Of a DNA stretch of 64,000 nucleotides, positions 41,928 through 50,900 are shown one piece after another. The stretch lies in assembly GCA_028289195.1 (NCBI GenBank), contig JANQQR010000006.1, positions 124,001 to 188,000 on the forward strand. Reading direction: 5' to 3'. Positions within the stretch are counted from its first letter, which is position 1. Each line of letters starts with the position of its first letter. This stretch comes from Phycisphaerales bacterium. GTDB taxonomy: Bacteria > Planctomycetota > Phycisphaerae > Phycisphaerales > UBA1924. The notes under the pieces were generated by a model. The model saw nothing but the letters and a program-made list of their open reading frames with translations. It ran no database searches and was not told the DNA's origin. The translations under genes and the position numbers were made by a program.

Positions 41928-42892
41928 CAGTGCGCCGCGTTCCGCTCCGGGAACAGACGCTCGAGCACCGCCTGGTACCGCTCGAGCGTTCCGTCGACAA
42001 CGTCCTGGGGCAACTCCGGGCCGGGCGCGGTCTTGTCCCAGCGCCCATCTGCGACGACGCGATTCAGGTAGTCGCGGACGAACTGCTTGTCGAAGCTCGG
42101 TTGCTCGCCCCCGGGCGTCCAGGCGCTGGCTTCCCAGTAGCGCGAGGAATCGCTGGTGAGCGCTTCGTCGACGAGCATCGGCCCGTCGCCCGTCGCGTTG
42201 CCCTCGGCATCGAGGGGGAAGCCAAACTCGAACTTGGTGTCCGCGAGGATGAACCCCCTGGACTCGGCGTACTCGGTGGCCAGCGCGTAGATCTCGAAGC
42301 TGATGCGCCGAAGCGTCTCCATCGTCTCGCGCCCCGCGACGACGCAGGCCTGCTCGAACCCGATGTTCTGGTCGTGCGTGCCGACCTCTTCCTTGGTCGC
42401 CGGCGTGAAGATCGGCTCGGGCAGCCGGTCCCCGCGCACGAGGCCGGCCGGGAGATCGATGCCGCAGATCGCCCCCGTCTGCTGGTAGTCCACCCACCCC
42501 GAGCCGTCGAGGTACCCCCGCACGACGCACTCGACCGGGACGACGCGGCAGGCTCGCGAGATCATCACCCTCCCTCGCAGGGATGCACGAGTTCCATCGT
42601 CGATCCCCGGGATGTCCGCCGGGTCATCTGAGAGCAGATGGATCGGAACGATCCCCGCCTGGGCGATGCGCTCGAACCACCCCAGCGACACCTGCGTGAG
42701 CAGGCGTCCCTTGCCCGGGATGGGGGTCGGGAGCACGACGTCGAACGCCGAGAGCCGGTCGGACGCAACGATCAGCAGGCGGGGCTCTCCGGAGGCGGGA
42801 TCCGGATCGAGCCGGTAGATATCGCGGACTTTCCCCTGGCGTCGTTGGGCCAGAGGCAGATGCGTCTCGACGATCGCGGCGGCACTGTTCAC
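41927..42892 (-). CDS. purC: phosphoribosylaminoimidazole-succinocarboxamide synthase
   Basis: A 321-residue SAICAR synthetase (purine biosynthesis, joins aspartate to CAIR using ATP). It matches the longer yeast Ade1-like type, not the ~240-residue E. coli type. Motifs: RRQGKVRDIYRL near residue 17, VASDRLSAFDVVLPTPIPGKG, VVPVECVVRGYLDGSGW, GTHDQNIGFEQA, ILADTKFEFGF and DEALTSDSSRYW. The GTG start fits the conserved N-terminus. It stands alone; the only other purine gene in the window is purA. Confidence 0.95.
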   Translation of the reverse strand: MNSAAAIVETHLPLAQRRQGKVRDIYRLDPDPASGEPRLLIVASDRLSAFDVVLPTPIPGKGRLLTQVSLGWFERIAQAGIVPIHLLSDDPADIPGIDDGTRASLRGRVMISRACRVVPVECVVRGYLDGSGWVDYQQTGAICGIDLPAGLVRGDRLPEPIFTPATKEEVGTHDQNIGFEQACVVAGRETMETLRRISFEIYALATEYAESRGFILADTKFEFGFPLDAEGNATGDGPMLVDEALTSDSSRYWEASAWTPGGEQPSFDKQFVRDYLNRVVADGRWDKTAPGPELPQDVVDGTLERYQAVLERLFPERNAAH

Positions 42893-43077
42893 GGGCGCAG
42901 TCTATCGGCACCGCCGCCCGGTTCCCGGCGGCCCGCCGTGAAAGACACGCCACGATCGCCCAACGATGGGAGGCGGGTGCCCGGGGCCGCCCGCTTGAAC
43001 TCCGGCCCGCAGAAGCGACAATGCGGGGTTGAGGGAGAAACCGGGGCCCGCCCGGCGTTGGGGGGCCAGGACCTTTC

Positions 43078-44814
43078 GTGCGCGGGCCCACCGAGCCGTC
43101 CATGATCCGATTCGTCGTCCACAACGAGCAAGGCCGGGCCTCGGAGTTCACGCCCCGCCACACGTCGATCGTCGGCAAAGACGAATTGGCGATCCCCGGC
43201 ACGGTGCTCTTCGAGGACGGGCACATCGTCTGCCATAAGCAGAATCCCGACGCCGCCGCACTCAGCCTGCAGATCGACGTCGGCGCCAGCGGGACGCTCA
43301 CCCTCCAGACCTGCCTGCTGCCCGATCGCGACGAGCCCTACAGCCTCGAACTCGAGCTGGCCCGCCACCGGATCATGCTCCTGCTCAACAAGCTCGAGGA
43401 CTGGTCGCTGGCCATGCTCGCGCCGGATCACCCGGTGATGGTGAAGCTCGAGGAAGCCCGCGACCTGTTCACGCAGGCGCTCACCACCCCCCACTCCACC
43501 GAAGCAGCATCGGCCGAACAGGCCTCGATCGCGCGCCGGGCTCTGTCCATCGGTGTCGAGGCCGGCGAGGAGATGTGCAAGGTGCAGTCCGAGCGCGAGC
43601 TGCTCGGCCGGTTTGCCGCCATCGAGCAGCAGAACGAATCAGGGTCGGGCGAGTCGGGGTCGGACTCGTTCAGGCCCCACCACTTCGTCGTCAAGAAGCC
43701 GCTGCTTGGCTGCTCTGTTCCCAGCGGACGATTCGCCGAGCCGCTGCAGCGGATCCTGTCCAAGTCGTGCGACTTCCTGACGTGCCCGATGCCGTGGGGC
43801 GAACTGGAAGCCAAGGAAGGCCGGCGCTCGTTCGGGTCCAGCGATCGCTGGATCGAGTGGGCCGTGCGCAAGGGCAAGCTCCCCGTCATCGGCGGTCCGA
43901 TCATCGACCTGCGCCGGCGCTCCCTTCCCGACTGGATCTACATCTGGGAGAACGACTACAAGACCCTGCGCGAGCTGGCCTACGAGCACCTCAAGGCCGT
44001 CGTGACGCGCTACCGTCGCGCCGTGCAGCGCTGGAACGTCCTCAGCGGCGCCAACATCAACGCCGTCTTCCAGCTCCGTCACGAAGAGATGATCGATCTG
44101 ACCAGGCTGTGCGTGCTGACCACGCGCAAGCTGCAGCCCAGCGCCAAGATCTTCGTGGAGATCGACCAGCCCTTCGGCGAGCATGCGACCCACCTCGAGC
44201 GCAGCATCCCTCCGTTTCTCTACACCGGCCTGCTGCTCGAGTCCGGCGTGCAGATCGACGGGTTCGCGGTGCGCGTCCAGATGGGCGACGGGGAGCCCGG
44301 GCGGAGCTGCCGCGACCTGCTGCAGCTCTCGGCGTTCCTCGACACGCTGGCGCGTTTCGAGCGCCCGATCCACCTCACCGCGATCGGCGTTCCCAGCCGA
44401 CCGGTCGAAGGGCGCGTGCCCGACCCGGATTCTGCAATCGAAGAGCAGCTGGCCGACGACATCGGGTGGCCGGGCCAGTGGCGGCGTGAGTGGTCGGGTG
44501 ACCTCCAGGCCGACTGGCTCACGCGCGTGGTCACGATCGCTGCAGGGAAACCGACCATCGAGACCATCTGCTGGCAGATGCTCTTCGACAACGAAGACGG
44601 CCCCGAGATGCGCTCGGGCGGGCTGATCAACCGAAAGGGCGGCGCCAAGTCCTCGCTGCGCCGGCTCGGCGAGGTAGCGGGCGCGTTGCGCGCACAGAAG
44701 CCGCCGTCGTGGCTGCCGATGCTCACCGAGCCCGCGCCCGAATCGAGCGTCGAAGACGCGACGGCCGAGGGCACGTCGGGAGGCTCGGCCGTCGGTGCGA
44801 GCGCGATCGCGTGA
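43078..44814 (+). CDS. GH10-like protein lacking catalytic glutamates
   Basis: A 578-residue protein (570 if translation starts at ATG 43102). The GTG at 43078 has AGGA six bases upstream; the ATG lacks a good site but begins the conserved part (MIRFVVHNEQGRASEF). The C-terminal two thirds resemble a glycoside hydrolase family 10 barrel: FGSSDRWIEWAVRKGKLPVIGG, then RWNVLSGAN where GH10 has the acid/base Glu (WDVVNE), and HLTAIGVPS where GH10 has the nucleophile (TELD). Both Glu are missing. No signal peptide. It is probably a cytoplasmic pseudoenzyme or carbohydrate-binding protein; I recall similar proteins in planctomycetes. A GTGA overlap joins it to the HhH gene. Confidence 0.8.
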   Translation: MRGPTEPSMIRFVVHNEQGRASEFTPRHTSIVGKDELAIPGTVLFEDGHIVCHKQNPDAAALSLQIDVGASGTLTLQTCLLPDRDEPYSLELELARHRIMLLLNKLEDWSLAMLAPDHPVMVKLEEARDLFTQALTTPHSTEAASAEQASIARRALSIGVEAGEEMCKVQSERELLGRFAAIEQQNESGSGESGSDSFRPHHFVVKKPLLGCSVPSGRFAEPLQRILSKSCDFLTCPMPWGELEAKEGRRSFGSSDRWIEWAVRKGKLPVIGGPIIDLRRRSLPDWIYIWENDYKTLRELAYEHLKAVVTRYRRAVQRWNVLSGANINAVFQLRHEEMIDLTRLCVLTTRKLQPSAKIFVEIDQPFGEHATHLERSIPPFLYTGLLLESGVQIDGFAVRVQMGDGEPGRSCRDLLQLSAFLDTLARFERPIHLTAIGVPSRPVEGRVPDPDSAIEEQLADDIGWPGQWRREWSGDLQADWLTRVVTIAAGKPTIETICWQMLFDNEDGPEMRSGGLINRKGGAKSSLRRLGEVAGALRAQKPPSWLPMLTEPAPESSVEDATAEGTSGGSAVGASAIA

Positions 44815-45155
44815 AGAGCGGACGCACCGGCGCGATCGTGCTGACGGTGCTGTGCGCACTCGGAGGGGCAATCTCGCTGTCCAACGTGCCCGGTGACGCG
44901 CCGCTCGCGATGGCGCCCGTGCGCATCGACATAAACAGCGCCAGCGAGGCCGAGCTCCGCGCCCTGCCCTCGATCGGGCCGGCCCGCGCGCGGGCGATCG
45001 TCGAGGAGCGCGCCAGCGCCGGGCCGTTCGGATCGGCGTCGGATCTGCAGCGCGTGCGGGGGATCGGCCCGCGCACGGTCGCCGAGATCGAGCCGTGGGT
45101 CACGGCGCTCCAGCCGCTGGGACCGGCTCCGGCGGAAGCCCCGCCCGAGGGGTGA
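44811..45155 (+). CDS. ComEA-like helix-hairpin-helix protein
   Basis: A 114-residue protein, GTG start overlapping the upstream stop. The N-terminal hydrophobic segment (TGAIVLTVLCALGGAISLS) is a signal or anchor. The tandem HhH DNA-binding motif follows: IDINSASEAELRALPSIGPARARAIVEER and LQRVRGIGPRTVAEIEPWV in outline. ComEA-type proteins bind incoming DNA during transformation. No other competence gene is present, so a general DNA-binding role at the membrane is equally possible. Confidence 0.85.
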   Translation: MKSGRTGAIVLTVLCALGGAISLSNVPGDAPLAMAPVRIDINSASEAELRALPSIGPARARAIVEERASAGPFGSASDLQRVRGIGPRTVAEIEPWVTALQPLGPAPAEAPPEG

Positions 45156-45221
45156 CTAGACTGTCAATTGTTCATCCCGCCACAACCACGCGGGCCGCGC
45201 CGGCCTGCGCGGAGTTCGCGC

Positions 45222-48200
45222 ATGCGCCCGCATTTCGACCACATCCTCAGAGCAGATCAAACGCGGCGTCTGTGGAGCGCGCTCGAGTCGTCGGGGCGCG
45301 CCCAGGGCATCGGCGGTGCCGGCTCGTCGACGTGGCTCCTGGCCGGCGCGATCGCCGAGCTGTCCTCGCGACCGGTGCTGCTCGTCGTGGCACACCTCGA
45401 CGAAGCCGATGAGGCCGTCGAGGAACTCCGCTCGTGCGCGATCAGCGCCGAGCGTCTGCCCGCGCTGGAGACGCTCCCGGGCGAATCGCGTGTCAGCCTC
45501 GAACTGCTCGCCGATCGCCTCGGCCTCGTGTGGCGTCTCGTGCACGGCCAGGGCGCCCCGGTCCTGGCCTGCCCGATCCAGGCGCTCATGCAGCGCGTGC
45601 CCTCGCGCGGGGCGCTCTCGGGATGGATGCGGAACCTCAGACCCGGCGAGGAACATCCGGTGAGCGACCTCGTGGCCTGGTGCACAGGCCACGGGTACCG
45701 GCGCGTCGAGTCCGTCGAGGAGCCGGGCGACATCGCGGTCCGCGGCGGCATCGTCGACATCTTCCCCGCCGGCGGCAGCGTCCGCCCCGCCGGGAGCGCC
45801 GAGAGCCAGGCCGGCAGCGCGCCGATCCGCCTGGACTTCTTCGGCGACGAGATCGAGTCGATGACGGAGATCGACCTCGAGACGATGGGCTCCGACCGGC
45901 GTCTCGACGAGGCGCAGATCGTCGGGCAGGACGCCGAGGCGCTGTTCGCAGGAGAGACGTCGAACCTCATCGAACTCCTGGACCCCCAGACCATCGCGAT
46001 CGTCGCCGAGACGGTGGAGGTCACCGAGCAGGGCCGTGGCTACTTCGAACGCGCGGCCGACGGGGGCGGCATCGACGGCCCGCCCGACGTGTTCCGCCTG
46101 CTGCAGGAGCGATCGAGCGCGTTCTGCGAGGTCAACCAGTTCGCGGCGACCGACACCGGCGCTCCGCGCGTCGACCTCCCGGTCGCACCGCTCCCAGAGT
46201 TCGCCCGCGACGCCGGCGAGGCGAGCGCCGAACTCGGCGCGCTGTCGCGCGAGCACGGCGTGCTCATCGTCGGCCAGAACGACGGCGAGAAGCGCCGCAT
46301 CGACGAGCTGCTCGCGGAGTTCGCCCCGGACGACGAGGTGCAGACGGGCATCGCCTACGTGCACCGCGGATTCATCTGGGGCGACGGACGCGACGCACTG
46401 GCCGTCGTGCCGATGCACGAGATGCTCCACCGGTTCCAGACGCGCCGGCGCGTGCGTCGCCTGAAGGCGGGGCGCGCCAGCGACTCGTTCTACGAACTGG
46501 AGGTCGGCGACTATGTCGTCCACGCCGACCACGGCGTCTCGAGGTTCGTCGGCCTTAAGACCATGAAGGCCCGGGGCGTCAAGGCCAGCGCGACGAAGGA
46601 AGCCGAGGCCCGCCTTCGCGGGGCGGGCGACGCGGGTGTGACCGTCGTCGAGGAATACCTCACGCTCGAGTTCGCGGGCGGCGCCAAGCTGCACGTGCCG
46701 GCGAGCCAGATCGAGAAGGTCCAGAAGTACATCGGGGGCTTCAGGGGCAAGCCCAAGCTCTCGACGATCGGGGGCAAGCGCTGGCAGAACCAGAAAGACC
46801 AGGTCCGCGAGAGCGTCCGCGACCTGGCAGGCGAACTGCTCCGCGTGCAGGCAGCCCGCGAGCACATGCCCGGCATCCGCTACCCGGCCGACACGACCTG
46901 GCAATCGGAGTTCGAGGACGAGTTCCCGTTCGAGGAGACCGAGGACCAGCTCACCGCGCTGGGCGAGATCAAGCAGGACATGACCCGCGAGCAACCGATG
47001 GATCGCCTGCTCTGCGGCGACGTCGGCTACGGCAAGACAGAGCTCGCGATCCGCGCCGCGTTCAAGGCCGTCGAGTTCGGGCGCCAGGTCGCGGTGCTCG
47101 TGCCCACCACGCTGCTCGCCGAGCAGCACGAGCAGACCTTCCGACAACGATTTGCGGCCTACCCCTTCCGCGTCGAGTCCATCAGCAGGTTCAAGACCCG
47201 CAAGGAGCAGAACGACACGCTCGCCGCGGCACGGAAGGGGCAGGTCGACGTACTGATCGGCACCCACCGGCTGCTCAGCAAGGACGTCCGCTTCGCCGAC
47301 CTCGGCCTCGTGGTCGTCGACGAGGAGCAGCGCTTCGGCGTGGAGCACAAGAACGCCCTGCTCGGCCTGCGCATGACGGTCGACGTGCTCACGCTCAGCG
47401 CCACGCCGATCCCGCGCACGCTGCACATGTCGATGCTCGGCCTGCGCGACATCTCGTCGCTCAGCACGGCGCCGCTGGACCGGCGCGCGGTCGTGACCGA
47501 GGTGATCCCCTTCAATCGCGAACGCGTGAAGCGGGCGATCGCCCGCGAGTTGAACCGCGAGGGCCAGGTGTTCGTGGTGAACAACCGCGTGCACAACATC
47601 AAGACGGTCGCCGATGAGGTGCAGAAGATGGCCCCCGATGCCCGGGTGGTCATCGGGCACGGGCAGATGCCCGAGCGCGACCTCGAGGAGGTCATGCGCA
47701 CCTTCGTGCGGCGCGAGGTCGACATCCTCGTGAGCACCACCATCATCGAGTCGGGCATCGACATCCCGACGGCCAACACGATGATCATCTTCGACGCCGA
47801 CCGGTTCGGCCTCGCCGAACTGCACCAGCTCCGCGGGCGTGTCGGGCGCTACAAGCACCGCGCGTACTGCTACATGCTGCTCCCCACCACGCGGACGGTC
47901 ACGGAAGTCGCGGTCAAGCGCCTGCGCGCGATCGAGGAGTACAGCATGCTCGGGGCGGGCTTCCGCATCGCGATGCGCGACCTCGAGATCCGCGGGGCGG
48001 GCAACATCCTTGGCCCCGAGCAGTCCGGGCACATCGCGGCCGTCGGCTACGACATGTACTGCCGCCTGCTGGAGCAGGCCGCCCGGGAACTCAAGAACGA
48101 GGAGACGCGCGAGGTGGGCGAGACCTCGCTGGAGATCGGCGTCAGCGGCGCGCTGCCCAAGGCCTACATCCCCAGCGACGCCCGCCGACTCGAGGCGTAC

Positions 48201-48572
48201 CGGCGCCTCGCTCAGGCGTCGACGATCGACGAACTGCGGGCGGTCGAGCGCGACCTGGAGGCGGCCTACGGCGAGCCCCCGGCGCCGGCCCGCCTGGCGC
48301 TCGAGGTCGCCGAGGTGCGCACGCGACTGAGCGAACTCGGCGTGCGGTCCCTCGCCGTGCAGGACCGCGATGTCGTCGTGCTCGCTCGCGACCCCGCCCC
48401 GATCGACGCGGCGCTCTCCGAAGCGCGGGGGACCGTGCGCGTGCTTTCCGAAAAGGGCGAGGGAGGGCTCGCCCAGGTGTACTGGCGCCCGCCCGATGGC
48501 TACCTCGAGCCCATGACGCTGCTGACGATTCTCCGGTCGCGCCTCCGCGAGCCGGAGGCCGCCTCAGTCTGA
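45222..48572 (+). CDS. mfd: transcription-repair coupling factor
   Basis: A 1116-residue translocase that removes RNA polymerase stalled at lesions and recruits UvrA. The N-terminal UvrB-like module is at residues 1-350 (LETLPGESRVSLELLADRLG; VRGGIVDIFPAGG). The polymerase-interacting domain reads LEVGDYVVHADHGVSRFVGL near residue 425. Helicase motifs are LLCGDVGYGKTELAIRAAFK (Walker A), VDVLIGTHRLLSKD, VVDEEQRFGVEHKN (DEEQ box), LSATPIPRTLHMS and STTIIESGIDIPTANTMII. The TRG motif is followed by the C-terminal domain. GGAG seven bases upstream supports the ATG; an upstream in-frame TTG is less likely. It overlaps the convergent membrane-protein gene by nine bases. Confidence 0.96.
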   Translation: MRPHFDHILRADQTRRLWSALESSGRAQGIGGAGSSTWLLAGAIAELSSRPVLLVVAHLDEADEAVEELRSCAISAERLPALETLPGESRVSLELLADRLGLVWRLVHGQGAPVLACPIQALMQRVPSRGALSGWMRNLRPGEEHPVSDLVAWCTGHGYRRVESVEEPGDIAVRGGIVDIFPAGGSVRPAGSAESQAGSAPIRLDFFGDEIESMTEIDLETMGSDRRLDEAQIVGQDAEALFAGETSNLIELLDPQTIAIVAETVEVTEQGRGYFERAADGGGIDGPPDVFRLLQERSSAFCEVNQFAATDTGAPRVDLPVAPLPEFARDAGEASAELGALSREHGVLIVGQNDGEKRRIDELLAEFAPDDEVQTGIAYVHRGFIWGDGRDALAVVPMHEMLHRFQTRRRVRRLKAGRASDSFYELEVGDYVVHADHGVSRFVGLKTMKARGVKASATKEAEARLRGAGDAGVTVVEEYLTLEFAGGAKLHVPASQIEKVQKYIGGFRGKPKLSTIGGKRWQNQKDQVRESVRDLAGELLRVQAAREHMPGIRYPADTTWQSEFEDEFPFEETEDQLTALGEIKQDMTREQPMDRLLCGDVGYGKTELAIRAAFKAVEFGRQVAVLVPTTLLAEQHEQTFRQRFAAYPFRVESISRFKTRKEQNDTLAAARKGQVDVLIGTHRLLSKDVRFADLGLVVVDEEQRFGVEHKNALLGLRMTVDVLTLSATPIPRTLHMSMLGLRDISSLSTAPLDRRAVVTEVIPFNRERVKRAIARELNREGQVFVVNNRVHNIKTVADEVQKMAPDARVVIGHGQMPERDLEEVMRTFVRREVDILVSTTIIESGIDIPTANTMIIFDADRFGLAELHQLRGRVGRYKHRAYCYMLLPTTRTVTEVAVKRLRAIEEYSMLGAGFRIAMRDLEIRGAGNILGPEQSGHIAAVGYDMYCRLLEQAARELKNEETREVGETSLEIGVSGALPKAYIPSDARRLEAYRRLAQASTIDELRAVERDLEAAYGEPPAPARLALEVAEVRTRLSELGVRSLAVQDRDVVVLARDPAPIDAALSEARGTVRVLSEKGEGGLAQVYWRPPDGYLEPMTLLTILRSRLREPEAASV

Positions 48573-49733
48573 CGTCGCTTCGCCGGGCTCGGAGGGCTCG
48601 CGCGGGGCCATCGTGCCGCCAACGAACCCCGGCATCCACAACTCGTGGACGTCCTGGCCGTCGGTCACCCTGCGGAGGAGCAGGTACGTGATCGTCGAGG
48701 CCGCGAAGTAGTGGCTCACGGCGATCGCGGGCACGAGCAGGCTGAAGATCCGCTCCCAGCCCAGGATCATCCGGCGCACGAGCGGTTCCTCCCCGTCCTC
48801 GCCGGGCAGGAGGCGCGAGTCGCCGATCCAGCTCGTCGCCAGGTCGGCGGACAGCTCGGCGAACATCCCGACGAACCACCGGGCAATCGCGAACAGGATC
48901 ACGCCCTGTACGAGGCAGATCCCGACGTACGCGCACGCGCGGGCCGGGCGATTGAACACGTACGAATACGAACGCTGGATCGCGTCGCCCGCGTCGGTGC
49001 TCTCAGCGCTGATCGCCGGAACGAGCAACGCCTGACCGAGCACGAAACCGACGAACAGCAGCCCCACCATCGTCCCCAGCACCAGCACCACGCCGTACAA
49101 CGCGCCCCCGACGGCGTTCACCACCGGGATGCCCAGGAGCAGGGTGCCCAGGACGGCGATCACCAGCGCGAGCACGCCCATCGCGATGAGAGGGATGAGC
49201 AGCGACAGCGTGATCCCGGCCATGCGACGCGATGCGTAGACGAGCCCGTCGCCCGCGCTCATGTACAGGTGACCGGCGATATCCACCGCGACCATGCGGG
49301 ACACCGCGCCGCCGAAGACCGCCCAGAGGGGCGCAACCACGAGCAGGAACAGCCCCGTCGCGAGGGGCCGGTCGCTCAACGCCGCCAGGTTCTGCGCGAA
49401 CACACCGTCGAACAGGAGCTCGAGCGCGAGCGCCGGCTCGAGCGCCAGCAGCGCGTCCGCGAAGCCCTCGAGGCCGCCGGTGATGCGCTCGATCACCGGC
49501 ACGCCGGCGGCTTCGAGCCCGAACGCTCCCAGCATCGAGTCGTAGATCACCGCCAGCAGCCCGAGCGCGACGATCAGGGCAAAGGCCAGCACCAGGCGGG
49601 GTGGCTGCAGCGCCATGACGACCGACTTGAACAGCAGCGGCCAGATGAGCCCGGAGGTCATCTCCGAATACGTAAGCGGGCCCCTGAAACGCTCGGGGTG
49701 CTCGCTGCCGTGCTGTTGGTGGTCGTCGGGCAT
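48564..49733 (-). CDS. polytopic membrane protein, function unknown
   Basis: A 389-residue protein with about seven membrane segments (LVLAFALIVALGLLAVIYDSM; GLFLLVVAPLWAVFGGAV; MAGITLSLLIPLIAMGVLAL; VGGALYGVVLVLGTMVGLLF and others). A soluble stretch near the centre contains STDAGDAIQRSYSYVFNRPARA, reminiscent of proteins with glycerophosphoryl-diester-phosphodiesterase-like membrane domains, but no catalytic residues are recognised. The polar N-terminus is His/Gln-rich. It converges on mfd and is followed upstream by coaC on the same strand, 56 bases apart. Confidence 0.78.
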   Translation of the reverse strand: MPDDHQQHGSEHPERFRGPLTYSEMTSGLIWPLLFKSVVMALQPPRLVLAFALIVALGLLAVIYDSMLGAFGLEAAGVPVIERITGGLEGFADALLALEPALALELLFDGVFAQNLAALSDRPLATGLFLLVVAPLWAVFGGAVSRMVAVDIAGHLYMSAGDGLVYASRRMAGITLSLLIPLIAMGVLALVIAVLGTLLLGIPVVNAVGGALYGVVLVLGTMVGLLFVGFVLGQALLVPAISAESTDAGDAIQRSYSYVFNRPARACAYVGICLVQGVILFAIARWFVGMFAELSADLATSWIGDSRLLPGEDGEEPLVRRMILGWERIFSLLVPAIAVSHYFAASTITYLLLRRVTDGQDVHELWMPGFVGGTMAPREPSEPGEATSD

Positions 49734-49789
49734 CGGTTCGGTGGCCTCGGAGCCCCGATGCTAGCAGACGCGCCGGGGCCGCCGATCTT

Positions 49790-50395
49790 TCATGCCTTCG
49801 CCGGTTGGTCGACGGCTTTGATCAGCGCACCGACCAGGTCCTCCGGCTCGCTCATCCGCCCGGCACCGACGGTGCGGCAGGCCTGCCAGCCTTCCCCCGG
49901 TCCGACGAGGGTGAAGCCGTCGGCGACCAGCTGCTCCATGTTCCGCTGGTTGGCGGGCTGCGCCCACATGGCGTCGTTCATCGCCGGGGCCAGGAGGACC
50001 GGCGTGCGCTTCCGGTCGACCGCGCTGAGCACCAGGCAGACGATGTCCTCGGTGATGCCGCACGCCAGCTTGGCTGCGCAGTCCATGGTGCACGGCGCGA
50101 CGATCGCGGCATCGGCGCTGCGGGCGGTGGCGATGTGCTGCGGGTCGGACGACTCGACGTGCTCCCACGCGCTGGTGTAGACCGGGCGCCCGGAGAGCGC
50201 CTGGAACGTCAGCGGCGTGACGAACTTCGTGGCCGAGTCGGTCATGAGGACCGTGACCTCGGCGCCGGCCTGCGAGAGGCGGCTGACAACGGTGGCGGTC
50301 TTGTACGCGGCGATCCCGCCCGTCACGCCGACGAGTATGCGTTTGCCCTGGAAGGTCGGCGCGAGTCGCTTGGGATCGAGTGTGTCGCTGGACAC
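49790..50395 (-). CDS. coaC: phosphopantothenoylcysteine decarboxylase (stand-alone CoaC)
   Basis: A 201-residue FMN flavoprotein that decarboxylates 4'-phosphopantothenoylcysteine in CoA synthesis. Motifs are ILVGVTGGIAAYKTA near residue 22, the catalytic His region SDPQHIATARSADAAIVAPC, and PAMNDAMWAQPANQRN (PxMNxxMW). Length corresponds to the CoaC half only; the CoaB ligase domain of bifunctional CoaBC is missing and no coaB gene is visible here, so it must be encoded elsewhere. rpoZ lies 19 bases upstream, a common bacterial pairing. Confidence 0.93.
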   Translation of the reverse strand: MSSDTLDPKRLAPTFQGKRILVGVTGGIAAYKTATVVSRLSQAGAEVTVLMTDSATKFVTPLTFQALSGRPVYTSAWEHVESSDPQHIATARSADAAIVAPCTMDCAAKLACGITEDIVCLVLSAVDRKRTPVLLAPAMNDAMWAQPANQRNMEQLVADGFTLVGPGEGWQACRTVGAGRMSEPEDLVGALIKAVDQPAKA

Positions 50396-50414
50396 GGGCG
50401 GGGTGCGCGGGCGA

Positions 50415-50690
50415 TCAGGCTTCGGGGAGCGCCGCCGCGGCCTCGCGGGCCTCGATGGCGTCGAGCTGCTCCTGGCTCGGAGCCAGCAGCTCGCCGGACT
50501 CGTCGGCCAGCCCGATCTTGCCGAGGCGGATCTCTTCGATGACGAGCTCGAGATCGCTGCGGCCGTCGCGCTCGACGAGGGGGCGCTCTCCGTCGAGGAG
50601 CTGGACCAGGCGCTTCTGGATGAGCGCGCACAGCTTGAAGCGGCCGCCGATGAGATCGACGATTTCTTCGCTCTTGAGAGCTTCGATCAT
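50415..50690 (-). CDS. rpoZ: RNA polymerase omega subunit
   Basis: A 91-residue protein. The conserved core is IVDLIGGRFKLCALIQKRLVQLL, followed by RPLVERDGRSDLELVIEEI. This fits the diverged omega subunits of planctomycetes more than the E. coli type. The C-terminal tail is Glu/Ala-rich. Linkage to coaC supports the call. It is divergent from the DUF3553 gene across a 210-base gap. Confidence 0.85.
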   Translation of the reverse strand: MIEALKSEEIVDLIGGRFKLCALIQKRLVQLLDGERPLVERDGRSDLELVIEEIRLGKIGLADESGELLAPSQEQLDAIEAREAAAALPEA

Positions 50691-50726
50691 TGGGGGTGGA
50701 TCTCCGCGAACCCGTCGGGTGGTTTT

Positions 50727-50734
50727 GGTATAGT
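50727..50734 (+). promoter_or_regulatory. extended -10 promoter candidate
   Basis: TGGTATAGT places TG one base before a five-of-six -10 hexamer. No -35 is needed for this promoter type. It points to the DUF3553 gene. Just downstream GGGTGCGT (50758-50765) and ACGCACCC (50793-50800) form a perfect eight-pair stem in the leader. Confidence 0.45.
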
Positions 50735-50900
50735 GCTCTCGACGCGGCCCGGAACCGGGGTGCGTCGCCCGAACAAGTGAATCCACAAGTGTACGCACCC
50801 GGATGCCCTGCGCCAAGCGTGGCACCTCAGACGGGCTGTGCGCGTGTCGGAGTCTGGTTTCCTGCCGCGAGCGGCCCTTCCGGGGCCCGGAGCACACTGC

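Noticed and set aside
45156-48032. 958-codon open frame antisense to mfd
   Set aside because: Shadow of mfd: low complexity, no start context, no recognisable domain.
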